Positions 11,742 to 22,663 of a stretch of 64,000 nucleotides of DNA are shown one piece after another. The DNA is from Neofusicoccum parvum (lineage: Eukaryota > Ascomycota > Dothideomycetes > Botryosphaeriales > Botryosphaeriaceae): the NCBI GenBank assembly GCA_020912385.1, contig CP087215.1, forward strand, positions 1,054,001 to 1,118,000. Direction: 5' to 3'. Numbering within the stretch: position 1 is the stretch's first letter; each line of letters starts with the position of its first letter. The position numbers were made by a program, and so were the translations under genes. The notes beneath the pieces were generated by a model. That model saw nothing but the letters and a program-made list of their open reading frames with translations. It ran no database searches and was not told the DNA's origin.

Positions 11742-11973
11742 GAACTTGACTGTAGAGAAGATCAAGATCGGTGTGCATGTACTCTAAGTAGGGCCATTCG
11801 AAAATGAAGGTGTCGAGCGACGTTAAAGATTCGTTGAGACTTCCATCGCAGATATGGAAGAGATGGTAACTTCCAGCGTCTAGTGGGCGGTGGGAAGACT
11901 GTATCACATTACTATTATCATTATTATCGCTACTTTCTTGCCCACAGAAACGATACAAATACTCAAACCTTCA

Positions 11974-13796
11974 TCAGTACGGCCATATTTTTCGCATCTC
12001 TCCAGCCGTTCTACCATACTCGGCACAGTGAGCTATGAAAAGTCCTAGCAGTTCCTTATTCCGCTGCTGCTTCATCTCGAAGTCATCATCAGGGGCGATC
12101 CAGCCGTCCGCATCTGTATCCAGATATTCCCGAGCGAGCTCATGAATCTTGCGGTAGTCCTGATACTCTTCAAAGTCTTGTTGATTCTTTGCAATTTCAT
12201 CCTTGTTGAACTTGAGGGGACAGTCGCCAGAAAATCCTGATTCATCCCATGTTTCGGCTATTGCAATCAAACAGGCACGAAGAGGCACAACACCATCTTC
12301 CCAAGCCTTTCCACAGCGAACGAAAAGTTGTCGAAAAAAGGGATGCATCTGTAGCGCCTTGTAGATATTTTTGTTTCTGAGGCCGCTGGCAGCCTCGTAG
12401 GTCTTGCCCATTATGACTTGTTTGTGCTTGAATCTGGCGATCTCCTCATCATCGGCGTCCATTTGATTGATATTATGTGGAAGCGTTGGCACCTCGGTCC
12501 CGAGCTCATAGTTCTCATCAATCCGTACAACTACGGGGAAGCGGACTTGGTAAAACAAAGGCGAAGCAACGATGGACTGCCAATCGATAAGTGAGACAAT
12601 CTGGGTAGGGTCTTTGTCGGAAACGTAAATGTTGCCCATATGCAGGTCGGTATGCCACAGGGTCGGACATTCCAAGCATCCAGGTAGAGACTGCGGATTC
12701 ATCCTGGAAAAGACCACTTTAGCCATTTCCAAGACTGTGAGTTGTTCCTGAATGGAGCCGCGTGGAGGGCCGTAGGATACAGCTGGTTTGGGATTATGCT
12801 TGATACGTGCAATCTCTCGTTCCGCAATGGCAACACCAAAAGCAGATAGAGTGAGCCCTAACAAGTTATTACTGTGAGCTGGGAAAAGGAATTGGCCTAG
12901 TATCACTTACATGGCCCTCGATCGAAGCGAGCCTGCACAGATTCTGCTTCGCCGTCACCGAACCACGCCCGCTCGCAAGAGGATCCAATGCAAAACCGGC
13001 CAAACGGGTCCATCTCCGGAGCTAGAGGTTCGTACTTGTCGCAGTCCTTCATTGACTCACGGAGGTAGAGACTTCCGTTTGCGGGGAGAGCAATTGCCGC
13101 GAGTTCAGCCTCAATCCTGCACAGAATTTTGATGAATATGATATGACTGTAGTCCTCCATCTCTCCCCATTTCTTGACTAGCTGGCAGCCCGGGGCTTTC
13201 TCCATTATGATGTATTCGGCGCCCACTGGATTTGACGAGTCGGCGTTCCATGTGAGGATTTTGGGGACCGGAATTTCAGTGTGGTCATGCACTGTTCTCA
13301 CCAAGATAATTAGTTGCACGCTTTCCAGAATAACAACAGAAGACGTACGGTATTTCAGAACGGCTGCTTCGGATGCTGTCAGGTATTTTGGGGGGCCTGC
13401 AATAGAGAAGGGAAGTTTCGCAATAACCTCCGTCCCGTCCTCTTTACTCATTAGCAACGACTTGCTGAACCCGCCCTCCATCTTTTCGACTGCTCGGATA
13501 GCCGATTTGGTGCCGGCAGAGGCTGCTATAGCGCAGAGTTGGTCTAAGTCGAAATTTAGGTATCTTCGGTCGCATGCTTCCTTTTCGTTGACCAAGAAGC
13601 GTCCGTTTGTGTATTTGAAAAGGTCCTCACGACCAATTCGCCCGCCTATGGTAGTTTAGTCAACACTTAGAAACGGTAACAAATTATGCTTACCACGACA
13701 GAGTATTGAAAGTGTTCTGGACGGCCGTGACGATAACACGTTCTTGCCTCTCCAAGATTTTACAGTGATGAATTTCATAGAAAACGGCGATGGCAT
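11974..13796 (-). CDS. AIM9-like phosphotransferase (APH fold), probably mitochondrial
   Basis: Aminoglycoside-phosphotransferase/choline-kinase-fold protein of the fungal AIM9 ('altered inheritance of mitochondria 9') group, 554 aa. Exons 13694-13796, 13349-13645, 12911-13291 and 11974-12857 close in phase. Evidence includes a basic, Ser/Arg-rich N-terminus suited to mitochondrial import, the family block DLFKYTNGRFLVNEK, the glycine-loop region MEGGFSKSLLM, VIAKLPF (probable ATP-binding Lys), IPVPKI, EYIIMEKAPG, the catalytic loop LWHTDLHMGNIYV, and the metal-binding SLIDWQS. The conserved junction RGPW is restored only by splicing intron 12858-12910, which supports the model. The substrate of this family is not known. 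Confidence 0.87.
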
Positions 13797-15492
13797 AATC
13801 TATGCGTAGACGCTATTTTTCGAGACTAATTGGTTGAGCGGGTTTGCGCATTTATGAAGAATCCTAGCCACGTACGAAGGGTGGTGTGTTAAGGCGAGGT
13901 TGCGACGAAGTAAGAAGAGGCGAGGTGGGATTGTTTTAAGGAAGCGACGGGTGACGTAAGCGTGGCGGAGAACGCTCAAGCTGCCCTTGCCCCTTCATGA
14001 TAAATAGCGTAGCCGGCTACACATTTTCACCGTTGTCTCCATCGCTCTTCGCCGCTCACTCTCGACGGCCCGCTGTCACAATATGCGTCTACTCATGGAA
14101 ATCACTTGTCTGCGGCTCTGCAACTACCGCCGACGAACCAGCGACGGCGTCTTCATTGCACCCGGCGCCTCGTGTGGCTTTGTCTCCGCCTCCGCCGCGC
14201 ACGCGAACCGTCAACGCTAACCGACCCTATCGCCCTCGCAGGTAACGCCAAGCTGTATCGCAATTCTTGATTGCTATCCACAAGCTTAGCCATTTGCTTA
14301 TCCTCACGCCCGCGAACCTCTCTATTATCCCGCTAATGTCAACTTCCTCGTCCTCTTGAATAACGTCGCGTAACAGCCCTTCGCGCTTCCCTGTTGTCCT
14401 TTGTCGTAAAGACGTGCTAGCTCGTTCACCTCCTAGTCAATCGGCCTGCTTTGCCTATTGTACGCGTGCGCTACAGTCCATAGGATGCTATCGACGATGA
14501 CCAGTCCGACTGCCAACGAGGTCGCCTAAGCCGCCAACAGCCAGCCATCACGTCCGCTGCGCTCAAAGCGCTTGCCTGGGCCTCCCGAGCGCGCCCTCCA
14601 CATTGCCACCGGCACGCACTGATGAGTTTGTCGGCTCATTTATAGAAGCGCGTGGAAGAGAACAGTGAAATCGCAAGTAACAAATCACTCCGGAGTTCGC
14701 GTCTTGCAATAGACCGAACCGTATTTTGGTGCGGGCCGAGGAGGGGGGTTTTGCTCACTAATCACGGCAGTGAAATGAGGCTAAGAGTCAATCGCGAGTC
14801 CAGGGAGGAATTTCCTCGAGGACGGAGCAACAATCTCTCCGGTAAGTTCAATTTCATGCCTTAGGCGTTTGTTAGAAACTCCAGCGCAAGAACAAGTGGT
14901 GCAGCTGTAGAAGTCTACCCAGGAGATGTAAGTAGTGAGCCGATACCCTGATCTGCTGCGCACATCTCAAAAGCGCACGAAACGATACTTAAAAGAAGTG
15001 TCGGATCATGATTCTTATTTGCTATGGAATAAATCAGTAAATCTAATGGTCCACTTAACTCTACTCTGTTACCCTCCACCCATCCGCTCATATTGGGGAC
15101 TATCGTAGCGTGAGGAAAAACATTTTTTCTCGGATTTTCAGTCAGAGAAAACTACTAAAACAAATGAGGACAAGACATGATTCTTATCGCCGCCAATCCT
15201 GCCTTAGGCCAGCAGATGCGGCACAACAAACTTGCCGAGAAATAATAGTGTGTGTTTGCTTTATCACAACTGCCATCGGTTTCTTTCTAATTGGCTCGTT
15301 AGAGTCAGTCGTTTAAGCGGAGTAATATATAAGCATGTCAGAAGTTCGTCCCAGATGTGGAAACACCAAACTCCACGGTCTGCCTCATATCTCAATCTAC
15401 GCGACACAGACTTCTTTTCGGCCTTCTATCCGATTGTGCCCTGCTTTTACGAAAAACCGCTTCCTCAAACTACATCTTTTTGGAAAGGAAAC
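13797..15492. other. Long intergenic region, no gene seen
   Basis: 1.7 kb between divergent genes (AIM9-like, minus; SDR, plus). Frames at 13997-14245 and 15110-15316 lack domains, and their codon use does not look coding. From about 14980 to 15340 the DNA is AT-rich. The SDR's frame is open upstream to 15232, but that part has no family similarity. Confidence 0.45.
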
Positions 15493-16428
15493 ATGCCTCT
15501 GTTTCACAAATCCGCTATCTTTGACCCCAGTAAAAACATTCCCGACTTGTCGGGAAAAGTCGCGATAGTGACAGGGGGCAACAATGGCTTGGGAAAGGAG
15601 TCAATACGCCAACTGGCAAGACATAACCCCGGGAAGATCTACATGGGCGCGCGTAGCGAGAGCAAAGCCGAGATTGCAATCGCCGATATTAAGCGCGAGA
15701 TTCCCAACGCCAACATCTGCTTTCTGCGTCTGGACCTTTCATCCTTTGCCTCGATCAAGCAGGCCGCCACCCTGTTTCTCTCCGCGAATGAGCGCCTGGA
15801 TCTGCTGCTGAACAACGCCGGCATCTTCGCCGTGCCGCCTGCGCTGACCGAAGACGGTTACGAGATCCAATTCGGCACTAACCACATGGGGCCGGCTCTG
15901 CTCACCAAGCTGTTGATGCCGCTCCTGCTGAAGACGGCTGCCCAGCCTCGGAGCGACGTCCGCATCGTCAACATCAGCTCTACCGCGTACACATCCGCCC
16001 CGAAGCCCGGTCTGCTGCTCTCTCAAAACAAAACAACGCTCCCGGACCTCGGCATCGTGGGGCGCTACGGCCAGTCCAAGCTTGCCAATATCTACTTCAC
16101 CCAGGAGCTGGCTGAACGTTATCCGAGCATCCTGTCCGTGGCTCTGCACCCGGGCGTCGTCAAGACAGGAATTGCGGACGGACCAAACGACCAGCCGCTA
16201 TTTACGTGGTTCTTCCGACTGGTTGGAAAGGTGGCGTTTGTGGACGTTGCGACTGGCGCGTTGAATCAACTGTGGGCCAGTGCTGCGCCACGGGACGATA
16301 TCAAAAGCGGCGCGATGTACTTTCCTGTGGGCAAAGAGCATACGGGAAATGCGATGATGAGGGATCGCCGCCAGGTTGAAGAATTGTGGAAGTGGACAGA
16401 GGATGAGTTTAAGAAGCACGGCTACTAG
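15493..16428 (+). CDS. Short-chain dehydrogenase, retinol dehydrogenase/WW-oxidoreductase type
   Basis: Single-exon SDR of 311 aa. The coenzyme motif TGGNNGLG is at residues 27-34. LLNNAGIF follows, then the catalytic Tyr192-x-x-x-Lys196 (RYGQSKLAN) and the family's LHPGVVKTGI. The N-terminus (MPLFHKS, then PDLSGKVAIVTG) and the length fit the fungal retinol-dehydrogenase-like group, which acts on lipid or small carbonyl substrates in unassigned pathways. I start at 15493 because similarity begins there; the frame is open upstream. A LINE has inserted 60 bp beyond its stop codon, so its transcript may end within or read into the element. Confidence 0.9.
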   Translation: MPLFHKSAIFDPSKNIPDLSGKVAIVTGGNNGLGKESIRQLARHNPGKIYMGARSESKAEIAIADIKREIPNANICFLRLDLSSFASIKQAATLFLSANERLDLLLNNAGIFAVPPALTEDGYEIQFGTNHMGPALLTKLLMPLLLKTAAQPRSDVRIVNISSTAYTSAPKPGLLLSQNKTTLPDLGIVGRYGQSKLANIYFTQELAERYPSILSVALHPGVVKTGIADGPNDQPLFTWFFRLVGKVAFVDVATGALNQLWASAAPRDDIKSGAMYFPVGKEHTGNAMMRDRRQVEELWKWTEDEFKKHGY

Positions 16429-16488
16429 AATGTCTTTTGGCAAAGGTGATTTAAGCCACGCTTCCGTAGCGAACGAGAAAAGAATCAA

Positions 16489-16501
16489 TCAGAATACTTA
16501 A
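16489..16501. repeat. 13-bp target-site duplication, left copy
   Basis: TCAGAATACTTAA, identical to 20113-20125, at the 5' junction of the LINE. Confidence 0.85.
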
Positions 16502-19500
16502 ATCCTTGGAGGAGATTTTAACAGACAAGACCCGCTATGGGGTGGGGACAATATTAAACCATACCTAGTAGGAAGTGCAGCATCCCTAATCTTATTCATG
16601 GAAGAACACCAGCTCCAGAGCCATCTCTACCGCGGAACACCAACCTGCTATGCTAGCAACAAGGCCGATAGTAGAACAACACTAGACCTAACTCTTAGCA
16701 ATATCCAAAACCAGCTAGTCAAGTGTGAGCTTCTAGACCAGAACTACGGCTCTGACCATAGAGCCATCTACTCTGAGTGGAACATGGAGGTCGAACTAGC
16801 CAACACACGACCACCACGCAAGCTCTACGAACGGACAGACTGGACAAGGGCTGGGCAAGCTATCCAGTGCGCCCTTGGTCAGACAAGAAGAATTGCCATA
16901 GAAGAGCAACTTGACAAAGCAGTCGAGCAGCTCATTAGCATAACTACAGCTATTACAAATGAGCTTACCCCAACTGCCAAGCCATGTCCATACTCGAAGC
17001 AGTGGTTTAACCCAGAGCTTAAAGAACACCAAGCCAAATATAACAAGCACCGCCGGCTCTGGCAAACCTTTAGCGTAAGCCTTGGAAGAGACAACCCAGA
17101 CACATTGGACCAATACAGCACAATGAAGATGGCCCGTAGAGAATGGGTAAAAGCAATAGCACATGCAAAGAGCAGCCACTGGAAGGACTTTCTAGATAAT
17201 GCAGGGAAAGGCAACCAGCTATGGAAGGCAGCCAAATACGCTAGCCCAAGCGATAACTATAGCAACATTCCCCTACTCTCTACAGGTAACAACAAAGCCA
17301 CAGAAAATGCAGAGAAGGCACAGCTTCTACTAGACACCTTCTTTCCAAAGCTAACCAGCCCACAACCCCCAGCCCAACCCACCACAGCAACCTCCATGGG
17401 GTGGGAACCAATCACAGAAGCTGAAATTCACCAGAGCCTAAGCGCGACCAAAGCCAACTCTGCCCCTGGAGAAGACGGTCTTCCCATGCTTGTCTAGCAG
17501 AAGCTTTGGCCATATATTGCCAAACACATCCACCACATCTTCGCTGCATCCATCAACCTTGGCCACCACCCAAAGGCCTGGCGAATAGCAGCAATCATTG
17601 TCCTTCGGAAGAGTGGCAAGCCTGACTACACAATGCCCAAAGCATACCGCCCAATCTCACTACTCAACACTCTTGGAAAGCTGCTGGAAGCAGTAATAGC
17701 AAAGAGACTGTCCTTCTATACTGAGAAGTACAACCTATTACCGGCCACCCAGTTCGGTACAAGACCAGGTAGATCAACAGAACAAGCTCTCCTAATTCTA
17801 GTTGATGCCATTTGGAAGGCTTGGAAAGAGCATAAAGTAGTTACGCTCATGACATTCGATCTAAAAGGTGCCTTTAATGCAGTTAGCAAAGAGGTACTAG
17901 ACCACTGCCTAGCTAAGAGAGGGATTCCAACTGAAGCAAGGTGCTGGATCAAGAGCTTTATAGAGAACAGAACAGCCTTAATATCGTTTGATAACTACAC
18001 TAAGCCAGCTGCAGCTCTTAACCACCCTGGTCTCCCTCAAGGCTCACCTCTCTCACCAATTCTCTTTGCCTTCTACAACGCCGACCTAGTTGACCAGCCA
18101 GTTGACTTCACTGGAGGATCATCTGCCTACATTGATGATTATTACCGGTGGCGAACAAGCCTATCTGCAAGCAAAAACCTTGCAGCCTTGCAAAGGGAGG
18201 ACATACCAAGAATGCAGCGCTGGGCAGAGCAAACTGGATCAAGCTTTAAAGCAGACAAGACAGAGCTCATACACTTTACAAGAAGTCCAGACCAGAACTG
18301 CTCAGGAGCAATAGTCATGGGCAACCATGTAATTGAGCCTAAGCAAGAAGTGAAGCTGCTGGGAGTTATCTTTGACCAGCAACTCCGGTGGAGAGCCCAT
18401 GTTCAGAGAGCAGTCACACGAGCAACTAAGACCTGCCTGGCTATAGGTAGACTACGACACCTCCGCCCAAAACAGATGCGCCAGCTCTACCAAGCATGCG
18501 TAGTTCCCCAAATGGATTATGCCTCAACGGTGTGGCACTCCCCAAAGAGATGTAAATGGCAGGTGGCAGTGCTCTCTAGAGTCCAGCGAATGGCAACAAC
18601 CAAGGCTATCTCAGCCTTCCGCACTGTATCAACTGAAGCTCTGGACTACGAGAACTACCTACTACCAACAAAGCTACGTCTTCAAGCTAGAGCAGAGAGA
18701 GTCATCTACAACCTTAAAACACTTCCATCCTCACACCCATGCAAGGCACTGGTTAACAAGGGAACCTTAAAACTCGACCTAGCAGCCAGTTTCCTAAGCC
18801 CTCTCAATGCAACTCTCAAGCTACAAATCCCAAGCCTAGTGGAGAACACTGAAGTAGTTGACACCTGCCCCCTACCACCATGGAAGCCGCTACCACTAGA
18901 CGACATTCAACTTCAGCTCCCGGAACCTCAGACTCTAGAGGACTTTAAGGAAAAGCTTCAGCCAAACCAGTCTAAAAGAATCTACACAGATGCATCCAAA
19001 GTGAAGGGACAGCTTGGAGCAGCTGCAGTGATCCTCGACCAAACACAAAAAGTTTACAGGCAAGCCCAGAAGGGAGTTGGCTCTAGCAAGTTCTACAGCA
19101 TTACAGCTGCAGAGCTTGTTGTTATTAACACTGGCATGGAACTGGCAGTGAAGCAGAACTGTGGAGAGAACAACTCAAACCCAGCATACTACACTATCTA
19201 CAGTGACTCCAAGGCAGCCTTGCAAGCATTAGCAAACCCATATAAACGGCGACCAGGTCAAAGCATAGTGCGGTCCATCATAGAAACCGCTCAGAAAATT
19301 AAGGATAACCACCAGATCAGCTTCTCCCTCCAATGGATCCCAAGCCATAGTGGAATCAAAGGAAATAAAGAAGCAGACAAGCTTGCTAAGATAGCAACCA
19401 CACGCCTAAGAGAACACAGCTTTGAACCACTCACATCACTCCAGATCCAGGAATCTAAGGAGGCAATACACGCGTCATGGACAGCAGAATGGAAAAACTC

Positions 19501-20112
19501 AGATAAAGGCCAACACCTCCGGAACATTGACACAGCACCACCAGGCCCCCACACACACCATCTGTACGACAAGCTCCCACGGAGCCTGGCTGGTCTCCTT
19601 GCCCAGCTTCGGACAGGCCACTGCTGGCTTAACCAACACCGTAAGCGGATGGGCCGCATCAACAATGAGCAGTGTGAATGTGGAGAAGTTGAATCAGTGT
19701 CACATGTCCTTCTTGACTGTTACCTGCTTCAGCAAGGCCGTCAGAAGATGCTTCAAGAAAGTAGCTTACAAAAGAACAGCCTATCAGCCTTGCTAGGTGG
19801 AAAGCCACCAAGTAACACAGCAGCCACGCAGAGCAAAGAAAATAAGTGGAGGATAACAAGGTCACAGCTACAGGCTGTTCTCAGCTTTGCGCAAGACACA
19901 CAGCGGTTTACAAACAGAGATGAACCTATAGCGTAGAACACTCTTTACACTACACACCTAACACCTCACTCTCCGCCTCCCTTTACCTTCTCCTTCTCTC
20001 AAATTGACACACAACATGTATACTAGCATTGAAATTCTTTGAATAGTCGTAGCCTGCATATCGCTCAGGGCGATGGGTCAGGGTAAATGAATTCAACTCA
20101 ACTCAACTCAAC
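16502..20112 (+). mobile_element. 5'-truncated non-LTR retrotransposon (Tad/I-type LINE)
   Basis: A 3.6-kb insertion bounded by identical 13-bp target duplications. It begins in the middle of the endonuclease domain, as expected of incomplete target-primed reverse transcription. It carries one long reading frame (endonuclease C-half, RT, RNase H, zinc knuckle) and ends in a pentanucleotide tail, (CAACT)n, instead of poly-A. Sequence decay is small, so the insertion looks fairly recent. Confidence 0.9.
16504..19936 (+). pseudogene. LINE ORF2: endonuclease (partial), reverse transcriptase, RNase H; one nonsense codon
   Basis: One frame runs from the left junction to 19936 and is broken only by TAG at 17495-17497. 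There the family normally has Trp (context LPMLV-stop-QKLWPYI), so TGG became TAG. Domains in order: the end of an EEP endonuclease (LGGDFNRQDPLWGG, then GSDHRAI); RT with FDLKGAFNAV (motif A), LPQGSPLSPILF and AYIDDYYRW (motif C); RNase H with IYTDAS, ITAAEL, YSDSKAAL and WIPSHSGIKGNKEAD; and a final CxC...H...C knuckle. The N-terminal endonuclease and ORF1 are missing through 5' truncation. The copy cannot mobilise itself. Confidence 0.9.
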
Positions 20113-20115
20113 TCA
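20092..20115 (+). repeat. Pentanucleotide 3' tail of the LINE, (CAACT)n
   Basis: About four tandem CAACT units directly before the right target duplication. Fungal Tad-like LINEs commonly end in short simple repeats made during priming. The last bases overlap the duplication. Confidence 0.8.
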
Positions 20116-20125
20116 GAATACTTAA
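20113..20125. repeat. 13-bp target-site duplication, right copy
   Basis: TCAGAATACTTAA, identical to 16489-16501. Confidence 0.85.
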
Positions 20126-20393
20126 TAATAAGCCTGTAGCCTCATACCTTTCCCGCCTAAAGCTAGTCCGCCGCTCGATAGTCCTATCGCTTGACCATGT
20201 CGAAGGAGCGAGGCAACGCAGTGGTAACAACCACATAGCCGGCATTCTTGGTAATCTAATCCGTAGATAACGAAGAAACCGACGGTGCTAGACCCGGTGT
20301 AAATTAAAATTAACGACCCTTTGTTTTCTATCATCCTCCAATCCGTGATTTAGTCCACCCACGGAATGCTAAAGTGAAGGTTTAGGGCCTGTA
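20126..20393. other. Spacer between LINE and LTR-like fragment
   Basis: Original 3' flank of the SDR now lying beyond the LINE. A minus frame is open over most of it (20122-20334), but it resembles nothing I know. Confidence 0.3.
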
Positions 20394-20875
20394 TGTAACG
20401 GCGCCCAAACACCAAAGAGGGTGGTTTACCTTACGTGGGTACAAGGAGGGATAGTTGAGAATCACTAACGAGCGTGGTTTATATATGTCAACCACATTCG
20501 CCTCTCAAACACACGTCTCTTTACTGTTTTATCCATGTACCAGCACTACCTGTCTTACTGTTATGCAACGCACCTGCAACTACATGTAACACTTCCCCTT
20601 TATGCGCACGGATAGGTACACTTCCGAGTCCCGTTATGCACGCGTATATAAGAAGCCCAAGTAGGATGAATAAAGAAGGCAGCGGTGTCTACTTTCTCGC
20701 GCCGTTCAACAATATACGTAGGAGAGATCAATACAGTCTACGTAGTACTCTACATACTCTACAGCTCTTTATGCTATGCGGAGTACCTAGAGCATCTTAT
20801 ATCTGCTCTCGCTGCTCTGTATTCTTGGTGGGGGAGCAGGCAGAGCACGCTCTTGTTATTACGTGTTCCTCGTGA
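20394..20875. mobile_element. LTR-like fragment related to the solo LTR at 7765
   Basis: Begins TGTAACGGCG and then repeats, in the same order, blocks of the solo LTR: CACCAAAGAGGG, GGTTTACCTT and GTGGGTACAAG. Further in, a TATATAAG box near 20646 fits an LTR promoter. The right end is not clear: I found no CA end with a matching copy of the flanking CTGTA, so 20875 is an estimate. It lies against the dehydrogenase remnant on its right. Confidence 0.5.
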
Positions 20876-20929
20876 CTGAAGTAGGTTTTCCGCTGCTTCG
20901 CGTGTGCACCCCACTTCGTGAAGGCTGTG

Positions 20930-21270
20930 CCGTACCTTGTATCGCCATGATGGTAAGCACGGCGTAAGTTGCAGCCTTCTCGTCGCTGATCCTTGCCGGG
21001 ATCTTCCACAACAGGTCGGCCTCAGCCTTGACATACTTCGCGAATACGCCATAGTCATTCCTGACTCCACCCTACACGAAGCCAGCTATACGATCGTCCA
21101 CTTGCCACCTTCCTAGCGCATCCGCTTCGCTCCGGAAAAGCTGTAGCCGGTGAGATTTCCTACTAGAGAAATCAAATCGATGGATTTGTACTTAGTCGAT
21201 TGGGATTACTGCGGTTGCCTGCACCTTGTTGCGAATTTCCCGGTTCAATCCGTCAATGATTCCACAATCT
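20930..21270 (-). pseudogene. Decayed zinc-type dehydrogenase / enoyl-reductase (MDR) remnant
   Basis: The minus frame reads AVIPID-stop-VQIHRFDF, then GRWQVDDRIAGFV-stop-GG, then YGVFAKYVKAEADLLWKIP and ISDEKAATYAVL. This is the N-terminal catalytic domain of medium-chain reductases of the fungal trans-acting enoyl-reductase type (compare NPxDW, VGDRIAGFVHG, FAEY, WKIP and EAAT in the family). At least two stops and a missing C-terminal half (cut near the LTR-like piece) show it is dead. Both stops are at sites where Trp or Gln/His is expected. Confidence 0.5.
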
Positions 21271-21736
21271 ATAGCCTCGCCATTTGCGTCATCAATTTTA
21301 AGTGGTGATTGGCGCAGTCCAGAATGCCGTCGGCTTCGCTCGAGACCGAAGGAAACTGAGCATCGGGTCTGTGGTGGGGTTGCCAGCTGGACTTCCCTTA
21401 TCGCCTAACTGCAGCTCCGAATTTCAAAGCTAGCAACATGATATATCCTTGCGTGCTTGGGGTCCGGAAGCCGCTTCTATATTTATATTAGTGATTGTGG
21501 CCGAGGATATTTGAGTAATCGAAGATACTTTGTTGGGTTATAAAACAAATGTCCGGAGAATTTAAAGCTTCTACTCGTGCAGACATTTATTGGAGAGTCT
21601 TCTCTTCATCGCTTAAAACAAGCCTACGCCTTCAATCTCTACTAACGAAGCCTCTTTCTATCTCTCGCGTACGTTGTCTACTGTCGTACTCTTACAGCAC
21701 TACTAAGGCTTGCAGTCTAGTCTCGTCTCGTCGAAA
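21271..21736. promoter_or_regulatory. 5' region of the haloalkane dehalogenase gene
   Basis: No other gene is seen. A TATAAAAC-like word at 21539-21546 and a pyrimidine-rich tract from about 21595 to 21735 precede the ATG, as is common at fungal core promoters and 5' leaders. Confidence 0.4.
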
Positions 21737-22663
21737 ATGGCAGAGATCTCAGCCGAATTCCCCTTCACGAAACAACATGTTCCAGTGCTGGATACCACAA
21801 TGGCCTACGTTGATACAGGCCTACCGACCAAAACTGCACCGACAGTCCTCTTCCTTCATGGCAACCCCACGTCCTCTTACATCTACCGGAATATCGTCCC
21901 GCACGTCTCTCCTATAGCCCGCTGCATCGTTCCCGATCTCGTTGGCTTCGGTGACTCGGGGAAGATGCCGTCAAACGCGTACTACGTCCGCGACCATATT
22001 CTGTATTTCGCCGCGTTCATGGATGCTGTGGTCCCAAAGAACAAAACCGAGAAGCTCTTCCTCGTGCTTCACGACTGGGGGTCCGCAATTGGCCTCGACT
22101 GGGGCCGCAAGAACCCCACACGTGTCGAAGGCGTATCATTCATGGAATATGTGTACGAAGCGCGACGGGAGGCTCTCCTGCCCGAGCTTCGCGAAACCTT
22201 CGAGAAGTTTCGCGCTGAGGAGGTCGAACGCCAGCTAATCACCGAGGAGAACATGTTCATCGAGGGCGTGCTGGGCCAATTTGGCACCGCGAGAGGTCTG
22301 ACTGAAGCCGAGATGCAGCACTATCGCCGGCCGTTTCTGAAGAAAGAAGACAGGGAGCCGATGTATCGGTTCCCAAATGAGATTCCGGTTGACGGGGAGC
22401 CAGAAGACGTGAGCAAGTTGGTAAAAGAGTATTGGGCGTGGCTCAGGGCAAGTGATGTCCCAAAGCTGCTATTTTGGGGGGAACCGGGAGCTGGGGTGCC
22501 GCTGGAACAGGTCAGGGAGGTTGAAAAGAGCTTGGGGAATTTGAGGTCTGTTAATATCGGACCTGGAACCCACTATTTGCAGGAAGATAATCCTCATCTT
22601 ATCGGGGAGGAGGTGAAGAAATTCGTGGAGGAGGTTTTGGAACAGAAGTATGCACGAAGCTAG
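21737..22663 (+). CDS. Haloalkane dehalogenase-like alpha/beta hydrolase (HLD-II/LinB type)
   Basis: Single-exon protein of 308 aa, the usual length. The full catalytic set of subfamily II haloalkane dehalogenases is present in order: halide-binding Asn43 (HGNPTSSYIYRN), nucleophile Asp113 with halide-binding Trp114 (LHDWGSAIGLDW), catalytic acid Glu137 (SFMEYV, where LinB has its Glu), and His279 (GTHYLQEDNP). The cap domain also matches (RRPFLKKEDREP, then FPNEIPVDGEP). Known members hydrolyse a carbon-halogen bond to an alcohol plus halide; the natural fungal substrate is unknown. No signal peptide is seen, so it is probably cytosolic. The start at 21737 is the ATG closest to the conserved region; the frame is open a little further upstream. 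Followed on the same strand by an MFS exporter and a C6 regulator. Confidence 0.88.
   Translation: MAEISAEFPFTKQHVPVLDTTMAYVDTGLPTKTAPTVLFLHGNPTSSYIYRNIVPHVSPIARCIVPDLVGFGDSGKMPSNAYYVRDHILYFAAFMDAVVPKNKTEKLFLVLHDWGSAIGLDWGRKNPTRVEGVSFMEYVYEARREALLPELRETFEKFRAEEVERQLITEENMFIEGVLGQFGTARGLTEAEMQHYRRPFLKKEDREPMYRFPNEIPVDGEPEDVSKLVKEYWAWLRASDVPKLLFWGEPGAGVPLEQVREVEKSLGNLRSVNIGPGTHYLQEDNPHLIGEEVKKFVEEVLEQKYARS

Noticed and set aside
13997..14245. Plus-strand frame near a TATA-like word (ATAAATAG)
   Set aside because: No family resemblance and no downstream exon that continues it.
16796..17235. Minus-strand frames inside the LINE
   Set aside because: They lie opposite the RT frame and have no independent similarity.
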